Shown: in pieces, positions 11,306 through 21,005 of the stretch
Numbering within the stretch: the stretch's first letter is position 1
How the letters are laid out: every line of letters begins with the position of its first letter
NCBI GenBank assembly: GCA_905160935.1
Contig: CAJHZI010000308.1
Location: forward strand, 137,001 to 201,000
Source of the DNA: Enchytraeus crypticus
Taxonomy: Eukaryota > Annelida > Clitellata > Enchytraeida > Enchytraeidae
DNA: 64,000 nt
Direction of reading: 5' to 3'
Notes under the pieces: model-generated
Database searches by the model: none
Seen by the model: the letters and a program-made list of their open reading frames with translations, nothing else
Told to the model about the DNA's origin: nothing
Made by a program: the position numbers and the translations under genes

Positions 11306-14300
11306 TGTATGTGTGTGTATATACATGTATATATATATAAATGTTTTAATTCTAGCAATAATTAATTACTGCATATAAACTAGATCTGAAGCAAAGGACA
11401 TAACTTCAATTAGTAATGTAACAACATGTTCGCATAGATACTAGACTATCTCCTCCCGTCAATGTGACAATTCGACAGCAGCGCAGTTCCCTACTCATCA
11501 GCTGGTTGCCTCACTCCTCCTACCTTCACACCAATAGCAACACTAATCACTTTCAACAACAGCAGCAACAACAAGCAAAACTTCATCAGGCTGACAACAA
11601 TTCATCAGTGCAAGTCCTGGATCACTTCCAGTCTCCCATAGGCAGCCCAGTGCCGAGTCTGCAGGGATACGTGGTGCAGTACCGAACCGTGGGTCGATGG
11701 GTGAACCTAACCGGCATCATACCGGCCAGTAGTGGTCGAACGTGGTACGAGTGGAGCACGGCCTCGCGTGGGGTCACCTACCACTTCAGAGTGATAGCCT
11801 GGGGACAGGATGGGGTGTCAGGGATACCAAGCGACGAAATATCATTCAGCGCTACCGGTTAAGTCTAATTCTATCAATCTCTTAGTCTGATAATTATTGG
11901 TTTTTGTCTCTCTCTGTCTCTGATTCTCAATTCGAATGTCTCAATAGCGCAATGGTTAAGGGTGTAGATAACGTCATGAAGTCTTAAATGACAGACCCTG
12001 AGGTGAATTGAACTCTCGTGGGTTCGAATCCCAGCCGCGCTGATCTGAGAGTAAAATCTCAGACATTCACTGGACTGGCTACACGGAAAATGGACTAAAT
12101 TGCCTAATGGATATAACATGTGGTATTAAAAGTGATAGATATCAACATAGTTGATCATTTCACTATAATGTGTGTCAGGAACCTGATTCTACAATTTTTA
12201 ATCTGAAGTAAAATGAGGACCTGACATCAAATGATCCAGGATTCAAATTCCTAATAATATGCCTTTGATAATAATTTTGGAATCTTTACCTGTCCTCGAT
12301 TTGACTGAATCTAGATATCCTACTAAGTGATTGATAACTTTAACGACTGTATTAAATTAAATATTAATTTAATACTAAAGGAAACAAAATAATGCACGAA
12401 TATATAGTAGAATGAAAATTAAACGATTCCAAATAGCACGTGTACGCGAAATTCGAATAACTTAAAATTATACTTTTGTATCTAATCATAGTTCACTTTA
12501 AATATCGCCAAAGTAAGTACTTTATATTACATATAATTACTTTTGACATACAAATTACTAATACGCTCTCTAGCATAAATTCCTACACTTTATTTCCTCT
12601 CGACTAGTTGCCTACTAGGATCTTTTCTAATATATTCCCTAGGTTGGAATACTTCAATGGAACTCTCTTCTCAGTTCGATCTTCTACAAAATCACTCACT
12701 TCTCAACGACTGTGGACTACAAATTAGTTCGAATAACCGAACCCTTCGAATTGCTCTCAATTCGTCTACTCTTGAGATTCTTAAAATTTCCTCAATCTCT
12801 TTTCGACTTGGCACGTTTTACGTCCGTGTTGTCACTCTTCCATCTTGGATCTCTCCTCACTTCCTGTTTAGGCATGCCCTCATTGGTCACTTGCACTAGC
12901 TTAGCTACCGCCTAGGATCTCACTTTATTAAAACTCAATACTTTAAATTTTAACTTTACTTATCCAGCAGTATTATTAAATACTTTATTAGAAATACAAT
13001 TACAAATACATACTAAATACATACTAATATATATCAAATCGAGCTTTGACAATGTGTGTTATTATTATTATTATTATTCTGTCTGTCTGTCTGTCTCTCT
13101 CTCTTTCTCTGTCTATCTATCTATCTCCCTCCATCGTGTCTTGTTCTCATATTCGTATATTGGTATTCTCTTCAGAGAATATGGCAGAGCAATTGTACTC
13201 CTCTCAAGAAATCAATGTAAATAAATTTATATGTGAAAATGTTATTTTAATGATAAATTATAGACCTAAATATGACGCTGCGATTAAATTTATACTCTCC
13301 ATAAATTTATACTTGCCAAATGGCGGACCCGAAATTACCGTAAATATTTAGGAATTATAAATATGGCGCTTCGGTTAAATTTGTACTCGCCAGATGACAA
13401 CGCTGCAATCAGCGCTACTTCAGACAGACAGAGACACAGACAGACAGACAAGCAGCAGACAGACAGACAGGCAGACAGAACTGGTTCATTATATTTATAC
13501 CGAAACATTAGTAGTAATATTTTAAACGATACAAGATATGCTCTGCACAAAATGTCACTCGTTATTAAAGTATTTCTTTAAAACTTATGTAAGATATGGC
13601 ATTACAGGATGTTCCTTACTGAAAATTGTACAAATGAAGGACTGAATGAATAAATTGAGCTTTAACAAGTGAAAAAGAAATATCAAACAAAATATCTAAA
13701 AATTAACAAAAAGAATTCCATGAATTACTATTTAATTTTATTAATGATTGAATTAATGTGGTGATGAACCGATGATGATCGATGATACATGACGGATAAG
13801 TAATAAATAATTTTATTTTTGATCGTTCTAACCCTCCCAGATCCCATGTTGAAGGACAGTCGCATGCCTGACAGCACACTGATTCTAGTACTTGGAGGAG
13901 TGGCTGTTGTCGTAATTTCTCTCATCATCATCGTTGTAATCATTAAACTCATCCAGCGTAAACGACGCAGAAAGAAGGAACAGCGATATGGTAGGGTTGA
14001 AAGTTAATTGTATTGATAAATTTTAGTAATAAGAATATATAATATTATGAATAAATTTTCTGGATTTGTTATTGATGTTCATTTTATTTTGTCCATTCCC
14101 TTTTCTGATCGCCTGATGATAAATTGATTAATACGCAGAGGGTGATTGCTCAGAATATTCCGATGATATATAGGCACAAATCTCTCTAGAATAATTTGTC
14201 CATCTGCAAATGTGACTGTTAATGCCAATTTCATCTTTTTACTTGATCATTTATGACCGTGTTTATGTATAAGATGGTTTGAAGCTCAACATTGGTTTAA

Positions 14301-14370
14301 ACCACGGTTTAGTCCAATTAGTCGGGGGTAGACTCTGACATCTATATTCTCTGTTCTTTGGTTTGACACG

Positions 14371-14424
<54 letters not shown>

Positions 14425-14645
14425 CTCACTGTAGTAGGCTTTACCTTCATAAAAATAGGATTGTTAATTGAAAGCTATATGCATTTATTCCGTCGTTCGT
14501 TCGTTCATTCCTAAAATTTCAATATATCTAATAATAAATTCCGAGCTAAATTAAAATTCGAACGGATTAGAATCCGGTGTGATTGTATTTTTGCAGATTG
14601 TGTTAAATTCTACGGCCCTGCCAATCAGAGTGACTCGATACCCAG
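1098..14645 (+). CDS. IGSF9-like: Turtle/IgSF9-like Ig-FN3 receptor, 3' part, 7 exons
   Basis: Gene-level entry. The exons are 1098-1251, 2363-2474, 4156-4337, 9202-9507, 11438-11857, 13841-13990 and 14597-14645. Phases match at every junction (1, 2, 1, 1, 1, 1, then out at 2). The order Ig end, FN3, linker, FN3, single transmembrane helix and basic cytoplasmic start is that of Turtle/IgSF9 neuronal adhesion receptors. FN3-1 keeps the family features VWY.P, HDW, LQP.TQ and QF..LA. FN3-2 begins SPPVNVTI and ends in a PS...ATG strand directly before the membrane exon. Members of this family act at the plasma membrane in homophilic adhesion, dendrite branching and synapse organisation; that role is inferred here. 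The upstream Ig domains lie before the window, and most of the cytoplasmic tail is not located. Boc/Cdon or protogenin relatives are less likely because only two FN3 domains precede the membrane. Confidence 0.8.
1400..1532 (-). repeat. tRNA-derived SINE, family 1
   Basis: Read on the minus strand it has an A-box-like TGGCGAAGTGGGTAAGAC and a B-box-like GGTTCAAATCC, the internal promoter of a tRNA-type SINE. Related copies lie at 20890-21005, 38839-38976 and 54355-54510, and degenerate ones at 3100-3185 and 48612-48715. The copies differ mainly by point changes and there is no intact tRNA cloverleaf, so it is not a tRNA gene. Confidence 0.75.
2363..2474 (+). CDS. IGSF9-like: Turtle/IgSF9-like exon: first half of FN3-1
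   Basis: The exon enters at phase 1 after acceptor tttcag and leaves at phase 2 at TG|gtaaac. It encodes strands A-C of a fibronectin type III domain: NVTV, the conserved core tryptophan in RIDWFPA, then HIHYVVW. The last tryptophan codon is split with exon 3. A second, identical-looking acceptor sits 20 bases upstream; using it would shift the frame, so the downstream one is taken. Confidence 0.85.
2620..2860 (+). repeat. dispersed repeat A, partial copy
   Basis: Diverged from the copies at 3748-4113 and 47555-47925. It shares the block 'gca..aggtccatggtac', the 'gatcaa..' and 'tgcc.tac' blocks and the end 'ggaaaa.tatggcttctg'. It lies in the intron between exons 2 and 3 of the receptor gene. 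Confidence 0.6.
3100..3185 (-). repeat. degenerate SINE family 1 copy
   Basis: It retains the 'gccaatgacggg..' and 'ggattcgagc..tactgatccacgg' blocks that match the other family 1 copies. Its tRNA-like half is badly decayed. Confidence 0.45.
3748..4113 (+). repeat. dispersed repeat A, long copy
   Basis: About 365 bases that recur with high similarity at 47555-47925, and partially at 2620-2860 and (inverted) 46445-46715. On the minus strand it carries 'ggcaacgggaaatcacctc', a block typical of LINE 3' tails, and ends in 'cctgccacttggcagtgcact', like the 3' ends of the LINE pieces at 27.7 and 24.5 kb. It is most likely a LINE 3' tail or a LINE-mobilised SINE. Confidence 0.7.
4156..4337 (+). CDS. 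IGSF9-like: Turtle/IgSF9-like exon: second half of FN3-1
   Basis: The exon completes the tryptophan codon (TG|G) and continues YRPIVENKPHDW through to TAATQ. LQPDTQHQFCILA is the typical FN3 E-F loop and F strand (L-P-x-T-x-Y/F) and resembles the IgSF9 first FN3. It leaves at phase 1 (CAA G|gtaact). Only about 40 bases separate the acceptor from the end of a dispersed repeat upstream. Confidence 0.88.
4904..5371 (-). pseudogene. LINE ORF2 C-terminal part
   Basis: About 155 residues downstream of the reverse transcriptase, out of frame with it. Blocks such as LIYSYITYGVEVYGNT and the ending FNSYKIWNSLPDHIRSI are typical of the region after the RT thumb in Jockey/CR1 elements. Confidence 0.8.
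5441..6736 (-). pseudogene. LINE reverse transcriptase
   Basis: 431 residues with the RT blocks in order: NYRPISLLNTTSKIFEKIL, NQFGFRHGHSTTDAL, FLDLSKAFDTVDHGILLHKL (first catalytic Asp), GVPQGSILGPILFLIYINDI and LKLFADDTNIF (the catalytic Asp pair). All three catalytic aspartates are present. The frame runs open to a stop at its 3' end, where the continuation at 4904-5371 is in another frame. Confidence 0.92.
6792..7615 (-). pseudogene. LINE AP-endonuclease C-half and linker
   Basis: Two adjacent frames (7097-7615 and 6792-7091). The first has the endonuclease blocks GGVACLIKNSL, INLLYRHPHS, SLIIGDINIDL (catalytic D-N) and IDHVFSN (D-H). The second is the spacer leading to the RT, with PWITNELKSELN. 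The break between them is a stop or frameshift near 7095. Confidence 0.85.
7594..8230 (-). pseudogene. LINE endonuclease N-terminus and ORF1 end
   Basis: 7594-7965 contains NIRSLNANHNKLLDLL and FDIILLSEIW, the N-D and E motifs of the AP-endonuclease. 7976-8158 and the frames just upstream encode the ORF1 end with the C-terminal WPEDCTVREWLFNK. The upstream part of ORF1 (8230-8600) is proline/glutamine-poor and only loosely conserved. Confidence 0.75.
9202..9507 (+). CDS. IGSF9-like: Turtle/IgSF9-like exon: acidic linker between FN3 domains
   Basis: Acceptor ctgtctcag opens a 306-base exon, phase 1 to phase 1, ending ATA G|gttagc. It encodes about 101 residues with no recognisable fold. They are very rich in Asp, Glu, Arg, Tyr and Trp (for example DPEWDQDYDYWD), and no cysteine is present. 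It sits between FN3-1 and FN3-2, where vertebrate IgSF9 has only a short proline-rich linker. The acidic tyrosines resemble tyrosine-sulphation sites, but that is a guess. The phase match on both sides and the lack of stops support it as real coding sequence. Confidence 0.75.
9508..11437. other. intron 4 of receptor; RT trace and microsatellite
   Basis: Mostly unique AT-rich sequence. Around 10090-10250 (+) a decayed reverse-transcriptase trace reads LYTDDVIVVSPP. A (TA)n microsatellite fills 11218-11328. No exon was recognised. Confidence 0.5.
11438..11857 (+). CDS. IGSF9-like: Turtle/IgSF9-like exon: FN3-2 with poly-Q insertion
   Basis: The start is set by phase. An acceptor AG at 11436-11437 gives DTRLSPPVNVTI in frame with exon 4, whereas the AG at 11443-11444 would break the frame. 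Strand B (LLISWLP) carries the core tryptophan, strand C reads GYVVQYR, strand F reads YHFRVIAW, and the end is PSDEISFSATG. Between strands B and C there is an insertion of about 45 residues, rich in His, Asn, Ser and Gln and including seven consecutive glutamines. The donor is G|gttaagt, phase 1. Confidence 0.88.
11940..12150 (+). repeat. tRNA-derived SINE, family 2
   Basis: The A-box-like TAGCGCAATGGTTAAGGG and an exact B box GGTTCGAATCC are about 75 bases apart. The tail 'gatctgagagtaaaat.tc.gacattcac' recurs at 54570-54680. The spacing and inserted bases rule out a normal tRNA. Confidence 0.7.
12151..13840. other. intron 5/6 region with simple repeats
   Basis: ATT and TC/TCTG tracts lie at 13060-13130 and a CAGA-rich tract at 13425-13475. 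12600-12910 is relatively GC-richer and open for 60-80 codons in two frames, but it shows no family motif. Nothing else was recognised. Confidence 0.4.
13841..13990 (+). CDS. IGSF9-like: Turtle/IgSF9-like exon: transmembrane segment
   Basis: Acceptor ccctcccag opens a 150-base exon, phase 1 to 1. It encodes about 14 juxtamembrane residues, a hydrophobic helix of roughly 24 residues starting LILVLGGVAVVV, then a strongly basic stop-transfer stretch (KRKRRRKK type). It follows FN3-2 directly, giving type I topology with the C-terminus in the cytosol. Confidence 0.88.
14372..14422. repeat. (TA)n microsatellite
   Basis: About 25 TA units in the intron before the short cytoplasmic exon. Confidence 0.9.
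14597..14645 (+). CDS. IGSF9-like: Turtle/IgSF9-like exon: short cytoplasmic exon
   Basis: Acceptor tttttgcag follows a T-rich tract. The exon enters at phase 1 and encodes DCVKFYGPANQSDSIPR, then CCCAG|gtagat leaves at phase 2. It is in frame with the transmembrane exon and open throughout. The donor is weak, so it could also be the start of a longer tail exon, but the frame closes soon after. I could not join it confidently to any later exon. Confidence 0.6.
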
Positions 14646-15408
14646 GTAGATTATTACTTCTGTATATGGTAGTATACAGCAAACCTACTATAATATCTAG
14701 TAATATTTCACAAATTGAAAATAAGATCTAACAATAAAATAAATCTATTCTTTACTTGTGTATGTGTGTCAAATATTTTTCATTGATTAACTCGTATTGA
14801 TCTATTTAGGGCATTAAAAATGTAGCATTAAGTAAGTCAAAGAATTAAGCTTTCAATCTATTTTATCTTTAAAATTTTTTAACTTCAGGGAAGGATCATT
14901 TTTGAAATAGAACCCATAACCTTCTAATTATATAATTTATCGAAGGACTGTAGGTAATATGATTAGTTAACCAGGAAGCATTCATAGTAACTTCAGTGAG
15001 CCTTCATCCTCGCCCCCACAATCTTACATGTACTATTACTGTGGTCTAAGCTTTACTGATAGTTTCACCTAGATAGTTCCAATTGTCGATTGCTCATATC
15101 CGTTGCTTGGAACGCTTAGACCAGAACAGTTGCTCAATATGTCGATTCCGCTTAAGCTCTAAAGTGATTAATGTTCCATTCTAAATATCGGCGTCACAGT
15201 GAAATGGGCCTATATCAAAGTGAGAAAAAACGATACTCTGCATAAAAACGCCAAAATTTGATTGATTGATTACCAGATTGATTATTATTAGATTTTTATA
15301 TAGGCTTAACTTAATCATTTACCGCATTGTGACACCTGATATACTAGAGAAATTGAAGTGCTAGACACACCTGAATACTAGTTATAATTTTGCATGAATG
15401 AATTGGGT
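14646..15408. other. no gene recognised
   Basis: AT-rich unique sequence without long frames or clear repeats, located after the last joined receptor exon. Confidence 0.4.
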
Positions 15409-15416
15409 ATTGAAAT

Positions 15417-16640
15417 TAGACATGGGAATTTTATGGATTTCCAGAATTCGGGTTCGATTCGGTTCGTTGAAAATGAAAGTTCGTTTCGGTTCGAGTTCGG
15501 TTAGCAATTGACAATTTGAGAGTTCGGTTCATTGAAAATGAAAGTTCGGTTCGGGTTCGGTTCTAACAAGGGTTCGGGTTCGGTTCGGGTTCGGCTTGCT
15601 TTACAACTCGCAAGAGTTCGATTCGAGTTCGAAATGGTTTGGTTTGGATAATGTTGCAATTGTTTAACTTTACTTATAATAATTATGAATATGACAAACA
15701 TGTTTAAAATGGTTTATGGTGAATATGCTTAAAAATTAATTAAGTCATAATAGCTGCCACATTTTTTCACCTGGGTAAAAATATGACAATTAAAAAAGGA
15801 GAGAAGTAGTATTTATTCCTGTACATTTCTTAAAGTATTGTTAGTTGACCAACAAATGTTCATAATATAGATAATTAGCATTATTATTGTATCTGAAATA
15901 TTTTCCTTGATTATAACGAGCAAATAGAATGATTCATCAATATTTAAATTTTTATTGTCACTATAGGCCTATATATTAGATACATTTATAATTAAATGGA
16001 AATGTCTTGGATAAAATTTGATCCAATATTTCAGAGACAAAGTGCAATTTAGTAACATAAATATGTCAAATAAAGATGATTTAGTAAACACGTGTACTTC
16101 CATAGAAAAATGATCATAATATACACCGTTTGCTATCAACTGACCAGTAATAAGCTTCATAATTTACCTTAGAGTTTCAAATTTGAAACTCTCAGATCAA
16201 TTATGAAGTTACGAAAATAGTTATGAAATTATTGCATTGCTATGGTGCAAAATTATTTACTCCAGATAACATTAACACATATAGAATGTCATATATAATT
16301 ATTTGTAAATCTGGCTGCAAAAATATTAAGGTATCACACTAAAATTAGAAAAAAAATCATAATTTGAATTTAACAAGAACAAATCCACCTGGATTGAGTC
16401 AAGCATTTTCAGATTTTTATGGGATACTCTCATCACTTTTGTCTCTTTGATGTTAATCGTCATTCCATATTTTTTCAATGCCGCATTATTCAGACTATAC
16501 ATTATCTTCTGTAGGCCCGTCGCGCTTCCCGCTACCATTCCTTTGTACCGCTACCATTTTAAAACTTGTGTCGGAACCAGCCTTACCTGAATATTGGCCT
16601 ATGCAGTTAGATACTGTAAGACATGTAAATGCAAAAACTA

Positions 16641-16676
<36 letters not shown>

Positions 16677-16948
16677 ATTGTTCTTACTGTCTTTATTTAA
16701 TGTCAGGCTGGTGAAGAAGAGAGGAACTCCAAGAGTTTGGTTCACTTCGGTTTAAACGAAGTCTGGGTTCGGGTTCGGTTCGGGTTCAGCCAGAGTCTGG
16801 GTTCGGGTTCGGTTCGGTTCGGCCAGAGTCTGGGTTCGGGTTCGGTTCGGGTTCGGTCAGAGTCTGGGTTCGAGTTCGGTTCGGTTCGGTCAAAATTCTA
16901 GATTTTAGGGTTCGGTTCGGTTCGGGTTCGGTTCGATTCCCATCTCTA
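15417..16948. mobile_element. hAT-like non-autonomous element, copy 1
   Basis: The ends are TAGACATGGGAAT and its imperfect inverse ATTCCCATCTCTA, flanked by a perfect 8-bp duplication, attgaaat (15409-15416 and 16949-16956). An 8-bp target site and a TAGAG.TGGG-like end fit the hAT superfamily. Both ends are loaded with TTCGG/TTCGGG arrays. The interior (about 15700-16700) is shared with the copy at 52530-53827 and includes an antisense LINE RT fragment. No transposase was recognised. A (TA)n tract at 16641-16672 is private to this copy. Confidence 0.85.
16326..16538 (-). pseudogene. LINE RT fragment inside hAT-like element
   Basis: Minus-strand AGSATGLQKIM, then YGMTINIKETKVMRVS. This is the segment after the RT catalytic box (usual form: A-x-S-x-x-G-L-Q, then YGM-INI-KTKVMR). 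The same segment lies at the same place in copy 2 (about 53370-53515), without the frameshift-like KK seen here. Confidence 0.8.
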
Positions 16949-17043
16949 ATTGAAATGTATGTTAATACAATATAAAATATATTTTTGCAGTAATTCAGAT
17001 TAGAAATGTATTTTATCATGTTGTTGCTGTTTGTTTGCTGCAG

Positions 17044-17072
17044 CCTTTCACGGAATTCATATCCATGTTCAT
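17044..17072 (+). CDS. candidate 29-bp cytoplasmic microexon
   Basis: A pyrimidine-rich tract ending tttgctgcag is followed after 29 bases by the donor gtaagc. Read after the previous exon (AG|C) it is open, gives about nine residues and leaves at phase 1. It is too short to recognise by content; only the splice-site quality and the phase support it. Confidence 0.25.
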
Positions 17073-17329
17073 GTAAGCGTTCTTGATTCTAGATATTTTG
17101 TACAACCCTTTTCTATAATAAATTTCTATGCATGTGTCGTTTTAATGGCTGAGTTTGGAAATGGCTTTAACCTTCTTCATGTAGTACGTACGTAGACACA
17201 ATGCTTTAATAATCTTGATTTTTCTAAGCCTATGTTTTGTCTTCATAAATAATCGATAATAATTTAATCGGTTAAGACCTAAGCACAGACTTTTTTTATT
17301 GCACCTTAATCTTATTATTGTTATCTGTC

Positions 17330-17445
17330 AGCAACCAAATGTCCTTCCTGAGGTTGGTTTGGATCTTAGTGCTTTGTCGCCTTCTACAGTCGCCTTTAGG
17401 ACTATTCACGTTAGGAGTATTCTTTAGCAACCCTGACACAACGCG
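17330..17445 (-). repeat. ~110-bp dispersed repeat, copy 1
   Basis: Shares 'ggttggttt.gat.ttagtgctttgtcgcc' and 'ttagcaaccc.gacacaac' with 61995-62095. On the minus strand it is open as RVVSGLLKN..., then GDCRRRQSTKIQTNLRKD, which looks like a piece of a mobile-element protein or conserved 3' tail. Source not identified. Confidence 0.6.
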
Positions 17446-17499
17446 TGTAGCTAATATTATGTTAATTGTCTCTAAAAAATTAAAGTGCGAGAGAATCAT

Positions 17500-19788
17500 G
17501 TCGTTACGGTATTTCTTAAAATGTCTAAGAATCTTTTATTTTTTTCATAAAGATATAAGTTCTCTTGCTAGTGAATCACACTCTTACACTAGCTTATATC
17601 ACGTGAACTTTTGAAGCTTCTCTACTCTTCTCATCTTACTTCAGTAACTTAGTTTATGAAATGGTAGTAAACACATTGTATCCTTTAAACATATCAAATT
17701 TTTACTCTGGATAATGCATCTGTACTTATCCTCTCTTGTACTTAATAATTTACTAGTATAATTGTGTTTATCTAACGACTCATAGTAATTCTTATTTTGT
17801 AAATATTCAAAATATCCTTGAAATTGTTATATAGCACTAAAAATTAATGTTTCCCTGTTAACATGTTTAGTTGAGACAACAGAAATGAACGAAGAACCGA
17901 AATGTTTGCATATCAACACTACGGTATGACATTAATGATGTTATCTTCACATTTGAGCCTTATTGTTCTATGGAACTGACATTAACTTTTCACATCGTCA
18001 ACGTGAATGCATCAAAGATTGGTGGTTTATCTATCTATCTTGTACGAAAGGAATTCCGTAAAGCATCGCCACTTCTGTGGAAAATTTATTCTGTGGAAAA
18101 TTTATTCATGAAGGAAGAAACACATCTAAAAATGAGTTCTTTATATTAAACGGCAATATTGACACTAGTCAATATTCAACCTTCATGCAGCGAGACGTGG
18201 CTTATGTAACTGCAACTGTAATTTTTTAAATGATTGGAGTTCATTCAGAAGGCTGTTGCATCAGAACAGACGAAAAATCTTTATCGATGTCTGTTACAGT
18301 TTAACTGGTCACCTTCTCGTTTGCAGTTAGTAATTTGAGTGGGTCGCTTAATATAGTAGGATGAAGTGCAAGTCAACCGCTCTGATCTTCTTAGAAAGAA
18401 TATCAAGGTATCCAAAACGAAAGGTTAAATCACTCTTAAGAACATTTCAGTAGAACAAAATACCAATCTGGACCTTCAACATTTTTTCTATCAAGTCGGT
18501 CAGGGGATCTGACATTCAAAGATGCTTTGGGCTTTTAACTATGGATCTAGATTCGATCAAGATTTGACTTTGTAAGTTTGGAGTTAGTATTTGAGGAGGA
18601 ACTTCAAAGATTAACTCCAGGCTCATTGCACCACTTAACAACGATCATTCTATTCTGATAAATCATACGAAATATTTTTAATGTTGTTAAGGTCATAGCG
18701 TTAAAAAGTTGTTCCATCTCACTTATAACTGAGTGCAATGGGCTAGATAGCATCAACTACTCGAGTGTTGTATCTAGTAATAATGTAAGAAACAAATTTG
18801 CTGAATGTTGAACTACATTCGTCTTCAAAGATAGTGGACGTTGTAACTAGGCTAGTCACAAAGATAAAAATCACTATGTGCTTGTCACTATTGAAGGCCC
18901 TGTTGTTCTCTCTTCAATCTTAATTTTCTAAAGTTAAAATATCATTTTCGAGGAAATATTTTGTTTGTTCACTTATCTTAATAACAAAATTGAAGAAACG
19001 AGAGTCCAATTATACACCTCAGTGTATTTTCTGAGCTATGATCTAACTGAATTTTCGAAAAACTGCTTAAAAGATTCTTCATCTCAGTTGAAGGCGATAT
19101 CATTTAAAATTGATTCATTTTTAATCAAGCATAATATTAAATATGGCTGTGCAAATGGTATAAGCTCTTAGGTTTCTGATTACTTATCAGCTGATGCTGA
19201 TTCAAATCCTACAAAGTCATTGATGACTTGTGAGTGATTAACGGGATGATAAACTCTGCTTCATTTTTTAAAAGTTAAGACAAAAATGTAAAATGTTAAA
19301 TGTAATTTTCTTGAAAAATACCATAAAATGTTGCGAACTAGCAAAGGGTTGTAATGTAAAGATAAAGTGCCTTGTAATTATTTAAACATGACGCAGTTTC
19401 CTAACTTGCATGTACACCTGACTATTGTAATTGTAACGGCGTATTGTGTAATTGTAGCAAGAGTGCAGACTATATCGCCAAGTTGCATTGTGTGCTCGAT
19501 AATGAAGTCACGAGGCTCGATCCTAATACTTATTAAGAAGGTGTCTTGAAACAAATAGGTTGCGAATTTTAAGCTCTGCGCGGTTTCGCCTTCGGTTAGC
19601 TTTTGTAGTCTGCATTTCTAATTAATAGTAATGAGTGTGTATTATCACGATTAAGAGCATGCATGCAAAGCGCTAACTTTAAATACACAATCATTGCTAC
19701 AAGGTTATGTTGCTATGCTGTTTATATACTGACATGGATTTATTTTCTGAATTTTCAATCAATTCGTCGGATTTCTCTCTCTTCTCTA

Positions 19789-19830
<42 letters not shown>

Positions 19831-20564
19831 GCTTTCTCTGTTTCGCGCTCTCTTCCTTGGAGTACTTGCGTAGTGGCCGGTCGGTGGCCCATATTTACCC
19901 CATAATATTTCTTTCGTCCGCCTTTCTCTTCATATGCGAATATACGTGTAAAAGCCTAATCAAATCATCTTACACTGCATGGAAATATCAACAGGAGACT
20001 CGGGTGTCCATATTCAATCATAATACTATTCCCTACTGCATACATGCATACACATGAATATTCACCACTAGTGAATGTGGCGTATTTTTTTTCACTGTAT
20101 GAGCCAAGTCATACTACTCACTTGTACACAATGTTGAAATGTCGTTAATTTATTCGAATAGGGGTACGAAAAAGGAAGGCAGATAGGCAGTCAGACAGTA
20201 ATAGTTTAATTTATAAATAATAATTATGAAAGTAAATATAATAAGGAGTTAACTCTTGCCAATTACTGTAGATAATTTGAGATTATCTACAGTAGAGTGT
20301 AATAAAAGCAAGTCATCTATAGTAATGTCGCGTGAACCATAGCGCAGGTATATTTGATATAAATTATGTATAAATGTAAATACAGTTTTATCTTTAGGCA
20401 TATGTTTATACTTTTATGCTCTTTATAACTTATGCCGTTTTCCCTGTGCTTTTAATATTTATAAACTAGGAATAGAAACTTAGACTATTATAATAGTCTC
20501 ATTTCAGGGCCTGATGATTTCTGCTACATGCCACTTTTCATTCGGGCCGCAAGAACTTTTGAAA

Positions 20565-20605
<41 letters not shown>

Positions 20606-20889
20606 TGTAGGCTTTTGTGTAGGCCTACTACGAGTCTATGCTAATGCTTGTTATCCTTTTATAGTATACTTTAGAGTGATTTAATACGATAACCATCGCA
20701 GCGTTCAACTTTAAATATTTTAATCATAGTTGACGATTATTTATTTAACCCTATTTTTAACAGAACTTACAATCCCAGACATTATTCTCATTTTCACTAA
20801 TATTGTCGTCACTGGTATGTTGCGGAAGAAGACATTTAACTTAGCTTAATATTTTAACTGAACTTTTAGATCGATAAAAGAGCTAATAT
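17500..20889. other. no gene recognised; weak coding-like patch
   Basis: Unique sequence. 18500-19170 on the plus strand stays mostly in one frame with a few stops, including 68 open codons at 18965-19171. That may be an old pseudogene, but no family is evident. A TC tract lies at 19788-19827 and a (TA)n tract at 20567-20602. Confidence 0.4.
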
Positions 20890-21005
20890 TAGGCTTAATT
20901 TCAGTTTCCTCACTGGAAAGCGATGTCAGTGACGCCCAAGCCCAGGATTCGAACCCCGAACATACTGATCCGCGATCGAAGATATTACCGACATTGCCAC
21001 TGAGG
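20890..21005 (-). repeat. tRNA-derived SINE, family 1
   Basis: Matches the copy at 1400-1532: 'gtttcctcactggaaagcgatgtcagtgacg', then B-box complement ggattcgaacc. The A-box end is partly duplicated ('cgacattgcca'). Confidence 0.7.

Noticed and set aside
11218..11358. Ile/Tyr-rich proteins in (TA)n tracts here and at 36.5 and 58.5 kb
   Set aside because: Open frames arise only because TATATA has no stop in two frames; there is no coding signal.
11445..11463. acceptor AG at 11443-11444 for the FN3-2 exon
   Set aside because: It breaks the phase with the linker exon; the AG at 11436-11437 keeps it.
11940..12035. functional tRNA gene
   Set aside because: A and B boxes are present, but the stretch between them is too long and the acceptor and anticodon stems do not pair; it continues into a shared SINE body.
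12657..12915. overlapping 67-80 codon frames
   Set aside because: Two frames are open at once in a serine/leucine-rich stretch, no family motif, and no splice phase that fits the receptor.
18965..19171. short gene with 68 codons
   Set aside because: No motif, no splice support, AT-rich composition like its surroundings; kept only as a possible pseudogene patch.
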